Shown: positions 28,632 through 37,213, counted from the first letter of the stretch. The stretch is 64,000 bases of DNA from Mycobacterium senriense (GCF_019668465.1 NZ_AP024828.1:2728001-2792000), one strand, 5' to 3'. Translations and numbers: made by a program. The notes: generated by a model not told the origin, from the sequence alone.

Positions 28632-29446
28632 TGCAGCGCAAAACCCTGTCGGTTGACGGCCTGGCGACGAGTTATCTGGAAGCCGGCGACGGCCAACCCG
28701 TGGTATTGCTGCACGGGGGTGAGTTCGGCGCCGGCGCCGAACTCGGCTGGGAACGCAACATCGCCGCGCTCGCCGGGCGGTATCGAGTCCTGGCGCCCGA
28801 CCAGTTGGGCTTCGGGGAGTCCGCCAAGGTCATCGACTTCGTCGACGGCCGCGGGATGCGGATCCGGCATGTGGCGCGCTTTTGCGAACTGCTCGGCGTC
28901 GACTCGGCGCACTTCGTGGGCAATTCGATGGGCGCCATCAATCTGCTGACCGACGCCACGTCGGACACACCGCTACTCCCGGTGCGCAGCTTGGCGATCA
29001 TCTGCGGCGGTGGCGAGATCCAGCAGAACGAGCATTTCGAGGCGCTGCAGAACTACGACGCGACGTTGCCCGCGATGCGCCGCATCGTCAAAGCGCTGTT
29101 CTTCGACTCCGGCTATCCCGCCGACGACGACTATGTGCGCCGCCGATACGAGTCGAGCACCGCACCGGGAGCATGGGAAGCCGTCGCCGCGGCCAGGTTC
29201 CGCCGCCCCGGCGCCACACCGTCCGCAACCCCTCCAACCAGCCGAGCCTACGAACGCATCGGCGTGCCAACGCTTGTCGTCGAAGGGGCGGGGGATAAGC
29301 TCCTTCCGACCGACTGGGCCGCCGAGATCGCCAAGCAGATCGATGGGGCTCGCTCCGTTGTAGTCGACAGGGCTGGGCACTGCCCCCAGATCGAGCAGTC
29401 GTCGGTGGTCAACGACTTGCTGCTGGATTTTTTGGGCGCACTCTGA
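28628..29446 (+). CDS. Second alpha/beta hydrolase of the meta-cleavage operon
   Basis: The 272-residue hydrolase has DQLGFGES, the nucleophile elbow VGNSMGAINL (S100), and catalytic HC in VDRAGHCPQIEQ. It is an MhpC-type C-C bond or esterase hydrolase and could act on a different intermediate from the first hydrolase at 20296. The ATG overlaps the cyclase stop as ATGA. It is the last gene of the operon; the minus-strand oxidase gene follows convergently. Confidence 0.85.
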   Translation: MMQRKTLSVDGLATSYLEAGDGQPVVLLHGGEFGAGAELGWERNIAALAGRYRVLAPDQLGFGESAKVIDFVDGRGMRIRHVARFCELLGVDSAHFVGNSMGAINLLTDATSDTPLLPVRSLAIICGGGEIQQNEHFEALQNYDATLPAMRRIVKALFFDSGYPADDDYVRRRYESSTAPGAWEAVAAARFRRPGATPSATPPTSRAYERIGVPTLVVEGAGDKLLPTDWAAEIAKQIDGARSVVVDRAGHCPQIEQSSVVNDLLLDFLGAL

Positions 29447-29449
29447 ACG

Positions 29450-31039
29450 TCAGAAGACGTAATCCAGGCGGGTCATCATTCCGGCCGCCTGGTGATAGGT
29501 GTTGTGGCAGTGCATCACCCAGGTTCCGGGGTTATCGGCAACGAGGACGGCGAGAAGCCTTTGCCTGGGCAGCACCACCACGGTGTCCTTACGAGGACCC
29601 GGGCTTCCGTCGGCCCTGATCACCTGGAAAGTGTGACCATGCAGGTGAATTGGGTGATACATCATGGTGGCGTTGTCGAACGTGATGGTGGGCCGTTGGC
29701 CCTGCTGGACGTGCAGCGGATTCGTCTTGCCGTAGGGCTCACCGTTGATCGTCCAGTTGTATTGCATCATGTTGCCGCCCAGGACCACGGGGAGATTGAG
29801 GCTGGGATCGGGGCGTCCAAGGTTGACCGGCGTTGTGGCCGTGAACATCTCGACGGTGCCCACCCGCTTGGTGAGTTCGCCCGGCTGGAATTGCGGGTCG
29901 GGGGCGCTGCCCGAAGCCGTCGACAACAATGCGCGGGCCAGGCCGTTCTTGCCTTCGGCGACGGCGACCAGTGGGAAGACACCGTCCGAGGCGGTCACGC
30001 TGACGTCGTAGCGTTCGGCCATTCCGATGAGCAGCGCGTCGACTTGCGTGGGCACCACGGGGTAGCCGTCGGTGTGAGTCACCGTCATCGCGTGGCCGCC
30101 GAGTGCGACCCGGAAGGCGGTGTCGGAGGCGGTGTTGATGAAGCGGATCCGGATGCGTTGACCCGGATTGGCATTAAACGTCGTGGGGGAAGCGGGGATT
30201 CGCCCGTTGATCAGATAGTACGGGTAGGCGATATCTCCGGCGTCGCCACCGAGCAGGTCGCTGGTGCCGACACGAGCCGCCGCGGGCGGCGGTGGGCTTG
30301 TCGAGGTGGTCGGGCTGGTCGACGTCGTTTCGGACGATGTCTCGGTTGTCGACGTCGTCTCGGTCGTCGTTTCGGGCGTGGTCTGCGGAGGCTTGTTCGG
30401 GTTGCTCAGTTCGCTGTAGAGCTGCTGCGGGCTCTTCCCGACGCCGTCGGTCCAATCGTCAAGGACGACGATCCATTCGGCGTCGTAGTTGCCCTCGGTC
30501 GGGTCGTCGACGATGACCGGCAGATAGAGACCGGTGTCCTCGTCCAGGCCGGTGTGCGGGTGCGCCCAGTAGGTGCCCGAATTCGGCACGGAGAACCGGT
30601 AGGTGAAGTCGTGGCCGGCCGCGATGTTGGGTGTGGCGGGCTCGGCGCCGTCCATATCGTTGCGCAGCGCGATGCCGTGCCAATGCACCGACGTCGGATG
30701 ATCGAGCCGGTTCGCCACAGTCACCTCGACCTCGTCACCGATGCGGGCCCGGATCGCCGGGCCCGGGATGCTGTTGCCGTAGGCCAGCGTGCGCACGACC
30801 GGCCCACCCAGGTCGACCTCGACTTGCTGGGGGGTGAGCATGGCGGTGACGGTGCGGCCGCTATGCGGACGGGCGGCCTCGGTTTCGGCGATGGCGGCGG
30901 TCAACCGTGCATTGCCCGTCGGCTCCGGTTTGGATTGGCTGCACGCCGTCAGCGCCAATCCACCGGCGATGCCTGCGGCCATGAAACCGCGTCTGGTGAG
31001 CCGAGTTCTGTCGACAGGGACACCGCTTATGGGCTGCAC
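29450..31039 (-). CDS. mmcO: Tat-exported multicopper oxidase lipoprotein (MmcO-like)
   Basis: The 529-residue protein has a twin-arginine signal (RTRLTRRGFMAAG) followed by a lipobox LTAC with C33, so it should be a membrane-anchored exported protein. Copper motifs are HWHG (119-122), HPHTG, HPIHLHGHTF and HCHNTYHQAAGM, with the last carrying the type 1 Cys and axial Met. A Thr/Ser-rich low-complexity segment (about residues 220-252) interrupts the fold. MmcO-type enzymes confer copper tolerance by oxidising Cu(I) outside the membrane. It begins with GTG. A near-palindromic TACCCCCGGGGAC box 107-120 bases upstream resembles CsoR/RicR sites. Confidence 0.9.
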   Translation of the reverse strand: MQPISGVPVDRTRLTRRGFMAAGIAGGLALTACSQSKPEPTGNARLTAAIAETEAARPHSGRTVTAMLTPQQVEVDLGGPVVRTLAYGNSIPGPAIRARIGDEVEVTVANRLDHPTSVHWHGIALRNDMDGAEPATPNIAAGHDFTYRFSVPNSGTYWAHPHTGLDEDTGLYLPVIVDDPTEGNYDAEWIVVLDDWTDGVGKSPQQLYSELSNPNKPPQTTPETTTETTSTTETSSETTSTSPTTSTSPPPPAAARVGTSDLLGGDAGDIAYPYYLINGRIPASPTTFNANPGQRIRIRFINTASDTAFRVALGGHAMTVTHTDGYPVVPTQVDALLIGMAERYDVSVTASDGVFPLVAVAEGKNGLARALLSTASGSAPDPQFQPGELTKRVGTVEMFTATTPVNLGRPDPSLNLPVVLGGNMMQYNWTINGEPYGKTNPLHVQQGQRPTITFDNATMMYHPIHLHGHTFQVIRADGSPGPRKDTVVVLPRQRLLAVLVADNPGTWVMHCHNTYHQAAGMMTRLDYVF

Positions 31040-31145
31040 GGGCGATCGGTGCTCCTCGTCTTTGGCTCACGCTGACGTTCTCGTGCTTGGATGCTAGGCG
31101 GAGCGCAACCGCGAGCGCTAGACCCTCCGATGATCGCGCGAAGGC

Positions 31146-31190
31146 ATACCCCCGGGGACGGTGACAGTACGCAATCACTTCAATGTGATT
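31146..31190. promoter_or_regulatory. Copper-box-like dyad and AATCAC-N6-GTGATT palindrome upstream of the oxidase
   Basis: ATACCCCCGGGGAC (31146-31159) resembles the GC-rich dyads bound by CsoR/RicR copper repressors, with two mismatches in the outer right arm. AATCAC-N6-GTGATT (31173-31190) is a separate perfect dyad. Both lie in the 214-base space upstream of the multicopper oxidase. Assignments are by resemblance only. Confidence 0.4.
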
Positions 31191-31253
31191 CCGCGTAAAC
31201 GTATCTGGGGACAGCGAGCGATACTCGATGGTGCCACTCGCGCACTTGTGGAC

Positions 31254-32021
31254 CTACTGGGCGCCGCTCGCTGCCTGCGCGGCCATCCAGTCGCTGAACG
31301 TGGTGGGGTAGACGGCCACTTCTTCGTCGTCGGTGGGAACGATGCTGCGGTCGTCGAGCACCGCACCGTAATAGCGGGCATCGTTATCTGTCACCACGGT
31401 GCGCGCATCACCGGTGGCCGCAAACCGCGTGCGGATGAAGTCGTCCATCCCATGCTTTTCGGGACCGGCGATGTTGATCACCGCGTTGACCGGATCGCTT
31501 GTCGCCGCGCGGGTGACCGCCAGGGCAACATCCGCAGCGGCGATCGGCTGGAACGCCCCGTGCGGGGCGCGGACGGTGTCGCCCTGGGCGAACGAATCAG
31601 CAATGCCGTCAACGAATTCGAAGAACTGGGTTGCCCGCACGATCGAATACGGCTGTCCCGATTCCACGATCACTTTTTCCTGTGCAACCTTGGCTCGCAT
31701 GTAGCCACTCTCAGCTGCCCGGTCGGCGCCCACGATCGACAGGGCGACGTGATGCTGTACGCCCGCGGCCCGCTCCGCGTCCAGCAGGTTGCGGGAAGAC
31801 GTGGTGAAGAAGTTCAGGACATCGTCGTCGGCCCAGGACGGCGAGTTGGACACGTCGACGACCGTGTGGACTCCCGCGACGGCGTCGGCGACACCTTCAC
31901 CGGTCACGGCATTGACGCCCGTGCTCGGCGACGCCGGGACCGCCTCGTGTCCCAGCTCGGTGAGCCTGGCGACGACCTGTGACCCGATCAGCCCGCTGCC
32001 ACCTATTACCAACACCTTCAT
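31254..32021 (-). CDS. Atypical SDR/NmrA-like NAD(P)-binding reductase
   Basis: The 255-residue protein starts at MKVLVIGGSGLIGSQVV, with the GxxGxxG motif typical of atypical SDRs, and has no canonical YxxxK segment. VQHHVALSIVGADRAAESGYMRAKVAQEKVI matches the NmrA/SDR a5-type family. Role unknown: quinone reduction or redox sensing are possible. It is a minus-strand gene that ends upstream of the multicopper oxidase and is divergent from the SDR at 32192. Confidence 0.8.
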   Translation of the reverse strand: MKVLVIGGSGLIGSQVVARLTELGHEAVPASPSTGVNAVTGEGVADAVAGVHTVVDVSNSPSWADDDVLNFFTTSSRNLLDAERAAGVQHHVALSIVGADRAAESGYMRAKVAQEKVIVESGQPYSIVRATQFFEFVDGIADSFAQGDTVRAPHGAFQPIAAADVALAVTRAATSDPVNAVINIAGPEKHGMDDFIRTRFAATGDARTVVTDNDARYYGAVLDDRSIVPTDDEEVAVYPTTFSDWMAAQAASGAQ

Positions 32022-32142
32022 GATCACGCCTTTCCCGTTTCCCGACGAACTGGCCTTCCCAAGCATGGCGCAGACCTCGGCGGGCGGGAACCCCGGAAGA
32101 TCCGCGGTCATGCCGCATACGGGACACCCGTCTGCCGCCGCA

Positions 32143-32164
32143 TTAAATCAGTTGCTTGACTTAA
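32143..32164. promoter_or_regulatory. 22-base operator copy 1 (TTAAATCA...CTTGACTTAA)
   Basis: The sequence has two near-symmetric half-sites, TTAAATCAG and TTGACTTAA, around a 4-base spacer. It matches 37192-37213 at all but four positions and lies in front of the SDR gene. It is a probable binding site of the TetR protein encoded at 37228. Confidence 0.7.
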
Positions 32165-32191
32165 CGCGCCATGCGCCGATTAACTCGTCGT

Positions 32192-33001
32192 GTGGTTAAT
32201 GAATTGGATGGCAAGGTCGCCATCGTCACCGGCGGGTCCTCGGGCCTCGGTCGCGGCCTTGCGGAGCGGTTTGTGGCCGAGGGCGCGAAGGTGGTCATCG
32301 CCGACGTCGAGACCGACCGAGGGGAGACTCTGGCAAAATCGCTCGGTGTCAACGCCGTCTTCCGCCAGACCGACGTCTCGGATCCCGAACAGGTGGCAGC
32401 CCTGGTGGGCGGTGCGGTCGAGAAGTTCGGCGGTCTGCACGTCATGGTAAACAACGCCGGCATCTCGAGCCCGCTGCGCATGCTGCTTGACGACGACCTC
32501 AGCGATTTTCACCGCGTGATGGGAGTCAACGTGCTGGGCGTGATGGCGGGTACCCGAGATGCCGCGCGGCACATGGTCGAACACGGCGGCGGGTCGATCA
32601 TCAACATCACCTCGATCGGCGGCATTCAGGCCGGCGGTGGTGTGATGATCTACCGCGCATCCAAAGCGGCCGTCATTCAATTCACCAAGGCCGCCGCAAT
32701 TGAGTTGGCGCAACACGAGATTCGGGTCAACGCCATCGCCCCCGGCAACATCCCCACCCCGATCCTGGGGAAGTCGGGGGCCGGCATGGACCCCGAGCAA
32801 CTGAAGCAGTTCGAGGCGCGGATCCGCGAGACGATGCGGGAGGATCGGCCGCTCAAGCGTGAGGGCACGCCCGACGACGTCGCCGAGGCGGCCCTGTATT
32901 TCGCCACCGACCGCTCGCGCTATGTCACCGGCACCGTGCTGCCGGTCGACGGTGGGACCGTGGCGGGCAAGCCGATTCGATCCAAGAAGCGCGACGGATG
33001 A
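32192..33001 (+). CDS. Short-chain dehydrogenase/reductase
   Basis: The 269-residue SDR has TGGSSGLG (13-20), NNAG (87-90) and Y154xxxK158 (YRASK). It is a classical NAD(P) alcohol/ketone oxidoreductase; substrate unknown. Its operator is shared with the P450 operon at 37228, so it probably works in that pathway although four glycosyltransferase genes lie between. The GTG at 32192 is chosen because an ATG at 32171 would leave only six bases to the operator. A leaderless message starting at 32171 is possible. Confidence 0.85.
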   Translation: MVNELDGKVAIVTGGSSGLGRGLAERFVAEGAKVVIADVETDRGETLAKSLGVNAVFRQTDVSDPEQVAALVGGAVEKFGGLHVMVNNAGISSPLRMLLDDDLSDFHRVMGVNVLGVMAGTRDAARHMVEHGGGSIINITSIGGIQAGGGVMIYRASKAAVIQFTKAAAIELAQHEIRVNAIAPGNIPTPILGKSGAGMDPEQLKQFEARIRETMREDRPLKREGTPDDVAEAALYFATDRSRYVTGTVLPVDGGTVAGKPIRSKKRDG

Positions 33002-33028
33002 CCGAACTGCTCGATAGTGGCACTGCGG

Positions 33029-33862
33029 TCACGTTCGAGCCGCTGCGCGGACCGGACGTCCGTCGGCGTTGCGGCTGATGAGGCCCTTGTCCGCGAAGGC
33101 GGACAGCCAGCCATCCATCGGCCACCATCCCCAACGTCGATGGAAGATCGCGGCGTTGCGCAATATGTCGTCCAGGTGGTCTACGGGGGGGTCGGTGACC
33201 GCGTGGTACTGGTGGAATGCGTGTGCCCCACCAACCCACCGCATCGGAACTCGTCGCGCCGCCGCGCATTGCCCGAAGTCGGTGTCCTCCGCGCCGTAGC
33301 CGCGGTACAGCTCACAGAATCCGCCGATTCGCTGCCAGGTGGCGGCTTTCACCGCGAACGACAGCGACCAGAACAGTGCGTAGTCCGTCGTGGAAACGAC
33401 GGCGCCGTCTTGCGGCGCGGGCCGGGCGCGATGCGGTCGGGGTTTCGACCGCACCTTCGAGATCACGTAGCCGCCCGGGCCGGGGGGTGGCAAATAGGTG
33501 ACAGGCCCGTTCAGGATCGCGTCTTCGTGCTCGGATTCGCCTGCGACGCGGTGGTAGCGGTCGAGTAACTCCGTGCCGGGGATGCAGTCGACGTCGAGAA
33601 ACACCAAGAGCTCTGCGGCATTTCGTACCGCCGTGGTCGCGCCCACGTTGCGCCCCATCGCCAACGGCAACGGGTGGGAGGCCGGGTAGTCAACCACCGT
33701 CGCCGACGCGCCAAGCTCAGCGACGGTGGCCGCGACGGTGGAGTCATCGAGCGCGACCACAATGTGCATGTCCGGCCGCAGCGTGCCGGAGGCCAGGCCT
33801 TCGAGCTGCCGGCGCAGGTGGGTGCCTCGGCGGTGAACAACCGTGATGACGGCGGTCCGCAC
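33029..33862 (-). CDS. Family 2 glycosyltransferase
   Basis: The 277-residue GT2 protein has the nucleotide-sugar DxD motif as LDVDC (D90, D92) and an acceptor-side EDTDFG segment. No signal peptide or membrane helix is evident. The GTG at 33862 shares bases with the stop of the previous gene (TAGTG), indicating coupled translation with the GT-B gene. It is the last gene of the minus-strand glycosyltransferase cassette. Donor and acceptor cannot be predicted. Confidence 0.85.
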   Translation of the reverse strand: MRTAVITVVHRRGTHLRRQLEGLASGTLRPDMHIVVALDDSTVAATVAELGASATVVDYPASHPLPLAMGRNVGATTAVRNAAELLVFLDVDCIPGTELLDRYHRVAGESEHEDAILNGPVTYLPPPGPGGYVISKVRSKPRPHRARPAPQDGAVVSTTDYALFWSLSFAVKAATWQRIGGFCELYRGYGAEDTDFGQCAAARRVPMRWVGGAHAFHQYHAVTDPPVDHLDDILRNAAIFHRRWGWWPMDGWLSAFADKGLISRNADGRPVRAAART

Positions 33863-34881
33863 TATGTGCCTGGCCTGCAACGACGGGCCGTCGACTCGAT
33901 CGCTTCGGCGGCGCGGTTGGCGGCCCCATCCACTTCCCAGCGCCGCCACCGCTGGGGATCGGTCGCGGTCGCGGCAGTCAGCAACGCGGGCCACGCACGT
34001 GGATCAGGTATGCCTTCGACGACCACCGTAAGCCGGTGGCGCTTGAGCACCCGGGCCGTGGCCCGCTGCTCATCGAAGGGACGGGGTTGCGGGAAGACTG
34101 TTGCGGGCCGTCTCGCGGCGGCGACATCGGCAATACAACTCTGACCCCCGTGGGTTACCACTACATCCGCCTCGCGGATTTCGCGCCACGGATCATGCTT
34201 CCATGATCCGCCGCTACCGCCGAGCGTCGTCCATGAATGGACCGAATGTGCTGCGGCGCAGTCTTGTAGCGATGCGCCGAACGTGTCGCTGGCTCCGCTC
34301 AACACGAGTACCCGGGTCTCCTTCAACGGCTTGGCTGGTATCGACGATCCGGATCCGGCGTCACAGCCGTCGCGGCCCTCGAAACGGCTGATCCCACCGA
34401 CGTAACTCGTTTTCTCGTCCCATTGCCGCAGCCATGACGGGACACACAATGCTCGCGGCCAGGCCGCCACGATGTGATCGGCGAGCCGGTGCACCAGCAC
34501 GTGCGGGGCATCCACCCGGTTGCCGGGCAACGCCATGACGATCACCGGCACGCCGAGCAGCCGAATGAATACCGCCACCTCCACCGAGACATCAACCACG
34601 ACGGCTTCGGGCCGCGCATCGGATACCCACCTGGCGATCTCATTCATCCGCGCACTGAACCCGGCGTCGTGATGGGGCGCCCAATGCAGCGCGCCGTGTG
34701 CGGTCGTCTCGCGCTGCGGTCCCGCGTCATCGCGCGGCAGCCTCACGACCATCGAAAACGGGTGTGGCTCGGGAACATCCAGTGACGTGAGGGCTGTCAC
34801 CGGGCGGCGCATCCGGCCGCAGATGCTGATGGCCCGCGCCAGATGTCCGAAACCCTGGTGGTGAATGTAATACCCGATCAT
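33862..34881 (-). CDS. GT-B glycosyltransferase (MGT/GT28-like)
   Basis: The 339-residue protein has an N-terminal GT-B segment (MIGYYIHHQGFGHLARAI) and the C-terminal donor-binding block EADVVVTHGGQSCIADVAAARRPATVFPQPRPFDEQ, like those of MGT and GT28 enzymes. It is the third gene of the cassette. Its 5' end overlaps the end of the upstream GT4 gene by 155 bases in a different frame, an unusually long overlap that may mark a recent frame change at the end of that gene. Confidence 0.82.
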   Translation of the reverse strand: MIGYYIHHQGFGHLARAISICGRMRRPVTALTSLDVPEPHPFSMVVRLPRDDAGPQRETTAHGALHWAPHHDAGFSARMNEIARWVSDARPEAVVVDVSVEVAVFIRLLGVPVIVMALPGNRVDAPHVLVHRLADHIVAAWPRALCVPSWLRQWDEKTSYVGGISRFEGRDGCDAGSGSSIPAKPLKETRVLVLSGASDTFGASLQDCAAAHSVHSWTTLGGSGGSWKHDPWREIREADVVVTHGGQSCIADVAAARRPATVFPQPRPFDEQRATARVLKRHRLTVVVEGIPDPRAWPALLTAATATDPQRWRRWEVDGAANRAAEAIESTARRCRPGT

Positions 34882-35968
34882 CTTGCCTGCCCGCGAAGTC
34901 GTCCATCATTTGTCGGTACATGTCGGTGTAGGCGGTCACCATCGAGTCCGCCGAGCAGTGCCGAATAGCGTGTTCGCGCACCTTCTTTCGTGACAGCGTT
35001 ATCGCGGCGGGAATGGCGTCCGCCATCGCGGTGACGTCACCGGCAGCGACGAGCCGTCCCGACGAGGTGCTGATGAGCTCGGGTATACCCCCGAGGGCAA
35101 ACGCCACAACGGGGGTGCCGCACGACATCGCTTCGGCGACGACAAGGCCGTAAGGCTCGTCCCAGGTCGGGGTGACAAGCGCCGCGGCGGCATGACCGAC
35201 CAAGTGGGCCAGACGCTCATGGTCCAGATGGCCGGCATATCGAACACAACCGTGCAAATGAGGCTGGATATGGCCGAGGAAGTACTTGCGATCGGAGATC
35301 GGGCCGGCGAGTACCAAAGGCCTGCAAGCCCGTCGGGCCGCTTCGATTGCCAGATGGGGTGCCTTTTCCGGGGTGATCCGGCCAAACCACACCAGGGAAG
35401 CCCCGCCAGGGCCGAGGGGCCACTGGCCAGTGTGGATGCCGTTGGGAATCACCGTGATATCGCCGGTGAGGTTTTCCCACGCCGCCGCGGTGTGTTGGGA
35501 AACGGCCGCAAACCGGGTGCCTTGTCCAGTGCAGGCGCCGATCGCCGACTCGAGCCACGGGGTTGGCGGGGTGTGCACCGTGGTCAGCATCGGGGTGGAC
35601 AGGGCCGACGCCATCGCCACCGGCAGGTAATGGAGGCTGTGGTTGTGAATGACGTCGAACTCTTGGCTGCCGGGCCCGGCGAGCCACAACATCAACGACA
35701 GGTACGCGTGATGATCGGCCATGAAGGCCGCTGCGGGCATTGATACGTCGCGGCGCGCCGCCTCGGACAAATCCAGCGGACGCACGTCGAGCTTCCGACA
35801 TTTCAAGCCGGGATCCGAACCGGCTGCCGCGAACAGCGAAACCCGATGACCGCGAGATGCCAGCGCGCGGGTCAGGTGGCAGACATGTGCCTCGAGCCCC
35901 CCGGCGAACGGTTGCCGAATCGGGTAGCGAGTCGAGGCGATCAGCGCCACGCGCGGTCGTCCAGTCAT
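34727..35968 (-). CDS. Family 4 glycosyltransferase
   Basis: The 413-residue GT-B protein has a GT4 N-terminus (VALIASTRYPIRQPFAGGLEAHVCHLTRAL) and the C-terminal EX7E motif (DEPYGLVVAEAMSCGTPVVAF). The ATG overlaps the stop of the next upstream gene as ATGA. The last roughly 50 residues after GRQDD look unlike a GT4 tail and lie in the overlap with the downstream GT-B gene, so the C-terminus may have been extended by frameshift. It is the second gene of the cassette. Confidence 0.84.
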   Translation of the reverse strand: MTGRPRVALIASTRYPIRQPFAGGLEAHVCHLTRALASRGHRVSLFAAAGSDPGLKCRKLDVRPLDLSEAARRDVSMPAAAFMADHHAYLSLMLWLAGPGSQEFDVIHNHSLHYLPVAMASALSTPMLTTVHTPPTPWLESAIGACTGQGTRFAAVSQHTAAAWENLTGDITVIPNGIHTGQWPLGPGGASLVWFGRITPEKAPHLAIEAARRACRPLVLAGPISDRKYFLGHIQPHLHGCVRYAGHLDHERLAHLVGHAAAALVTPTWDEPYGLVVAEAMSCGTPVVAFALGGIPELISTSSGRLVAAGDVTAMADAIPAAITLSRKKVREHAIRHCSADSMVTAYTDMYRQMMDDFAGRQDDRVLHSPPGFRTSGAGHQHLRPDAPPGDSPHVTGCSRATPVFDGREAAAR

Positions 35969-37029
35969 CTCAAGATGCTGCGATAGATGGTGCGATGCGT
36001 GGACGCCAGCTTTCGTCGTTCGGCGAGCCGCGCCGCCCACCCGGCCCTCGGCGCGGGGCGGCCGGTAGCCCAGCGGGCATATGCCTGGTGGATCGCACGG
36101 CAAAGCGACGCTTCGTCGAAGCCCTCCTCGCCGAAGCCGAAGACACCGCAGGGACGTTGCTGGTGATAGAAGCCGCAGCTGGGCGCGACTACGGCGGTTC
36201 CGAGATCGTAGCTGGCTTCCAGCCATCCGGAATGGGTGCCGAACCGGTAGGGCAGCACAGACACCGTCAGCGACGCGAGGTATTCCCACAGTTCGGCGTC
36301 CGAGAAATACGGGTGCACTCGGACGTGGACGTGCTCGTGTGAGTCGTAGGCCAGCAGCGCCGCGCCGGCCTCCGGTGCGAACCAGTGATTATCGGGATCG
36401 AAGATCTCGTCGTGGACATCGACCTGCAGGATCGCGCCGGGCAGCGACTCCAAGATCGCCGTCAGTGCGTGGACGATGGGCAACGGGTCCATGTTGGCGC
36501 GCAGGCTCTTGGCGTGGAGGCCGACGACGAATCGCTCGCTACGGCTGCGCGCCTTCTCGATCCATTCCTTTTCGAGCACATGAGGATGCGGTAGTACCCT
36601 GGCCCGCCGTCCCCAATTGTCCCAAATCAGCTGTGCGGCACCCGGTGTCAGCGTTATGAGTTCATCGGCGGCGGAAATCAGGACGTCCTGTTGCGCGGTG
36701 TGGGCTTCGGGCTCCGGGTGGTGCGGATTACGCAAGTCGTGCACCGTGTAGACAAGGGGCTTGTCGTTCATCTTGAGCTCCTGGACGACTCCGGCCAAAA
36801 CCTCGGGACCCACGGCGTCGAATCCGAAGTGGATGTGGAACACGTCGAATCGTGAGTGATTGTCGCTGACCCAGCCCGGCTCCAGCATCAGCGGCGGCCA
36901 CCAGCCTCCCGGCACGGTACGGCCGTCCGCGGGAACCGGATCATCCAGACGCACAACACAATCCACGTCCGAATCACTGAGGTGGCGAACATAGACGTGT
37001 GACGCCGGCACCGAAGCGACGCGCAACAA
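35965..37029 (-). CDS. GT4-like glycosyltransferase
   Basis: The 354-residue protein starts at a TTG after GAAGAGGGCGAG. It has features of GT-B glycosyltransferases: FHIHFGFDA, VYTVHDLRNPHHPE and SDAELWEYLASLTVSVLPYRFGTHSGWLEASYDLGTAVVAP. The usual EX7E glutamates are not obvious (HSGWLEASYDLG). It heads the glycosyltransferase cassette, whose promoter should lie in 37030-37191, near the divergent TetR operator. Role in cell-envelope glycan or glycolipid making is possible but unproven. Confidence 0.78.
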   Translation of the reverse strand: MLRVASVPASHVYVRHLSDSDVDCVVRLDDPVPADGRTVPGGWWPPLMLEPGWVSDNHSRFDVFHIHFGFDAVGPEVLAGVVQELKMNDKPLVYTVHDLRNPHHPEPEAHTAQQDVLISAADELITLTPGAAQLIWDNWGRRARVLPHPHVLEKEWIEKARSRSERFVVGLHAKSLRANMDPLPIVHALTAILESLPGAILQVDVHDEIFDPDNHWFAPEAGAALLAYDSHEHVHVRVHPYFSDAELWEYLASLTVSVLPYRFGTHSGWLEASYDLGTAVVAPSCGFYHQQRPCGVFGFGEEGFDEASLCRAIHQAYARWATGRPAPRAGWAARLAERRKLASTHRTIYRSILR

Positions 37030-37191
37030 CTCGCCCTCTTCCTAAAACAGTGGGGCAGCCGCGCAACCTGGCGGCACTGTCCCGTCAATCGAGAACCAGA
37101 ACCGTTCCTGCGGTCTGAAGAACAGTGCCAAGCTGCAGTACCCGCGATCCGCACGTCCAAACTGGGGGCCCGCGGCCATGCAGCGGTCAGC

Positions 37192-37213
37192 TTAAATCAA
37201 TCACTTGACTTAA
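37192..37213. promoter_or_regulatory. 22-base operator copy 2 (TTAAATCA...CTTGACTTAA)
   Basis: Half-sites TTAAATCAA and TTGACTTAA (reverse complement TTAAGTCAA) are separated by 4 bases. It lies just 14 bases before the TTG start of the TetR gene and in the divergent region of the glycosyltransferase cassette. It is probably an autoregulatory TetR operator. Confidence 0.75.

Noticed and set aside
29492..31075. Long open frame (527 codons) on the plus strand opposite the multicopper oxidase
   Set aside because: The minus-strand product has clear copper motifs and a Tat signal; the plus frame is only a high-GC mirror with low-complexity Arg/Gly content.
35969..36289. Upstream extension of the GT4 frame
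   Set aside because: It overlaps the neighbouring glycosyltransferase in another frame and has no glycosyltransferase-like sequence; the ATGA-coupled ATG at 35968 is better.
32143..37213. The 22-base repeats as attachment sites of a mobile element
   Set aside because: Each is internally symmetric, sits in a promoter before a regulated gene and no integrase or transposase is present; operator copies explain them better.
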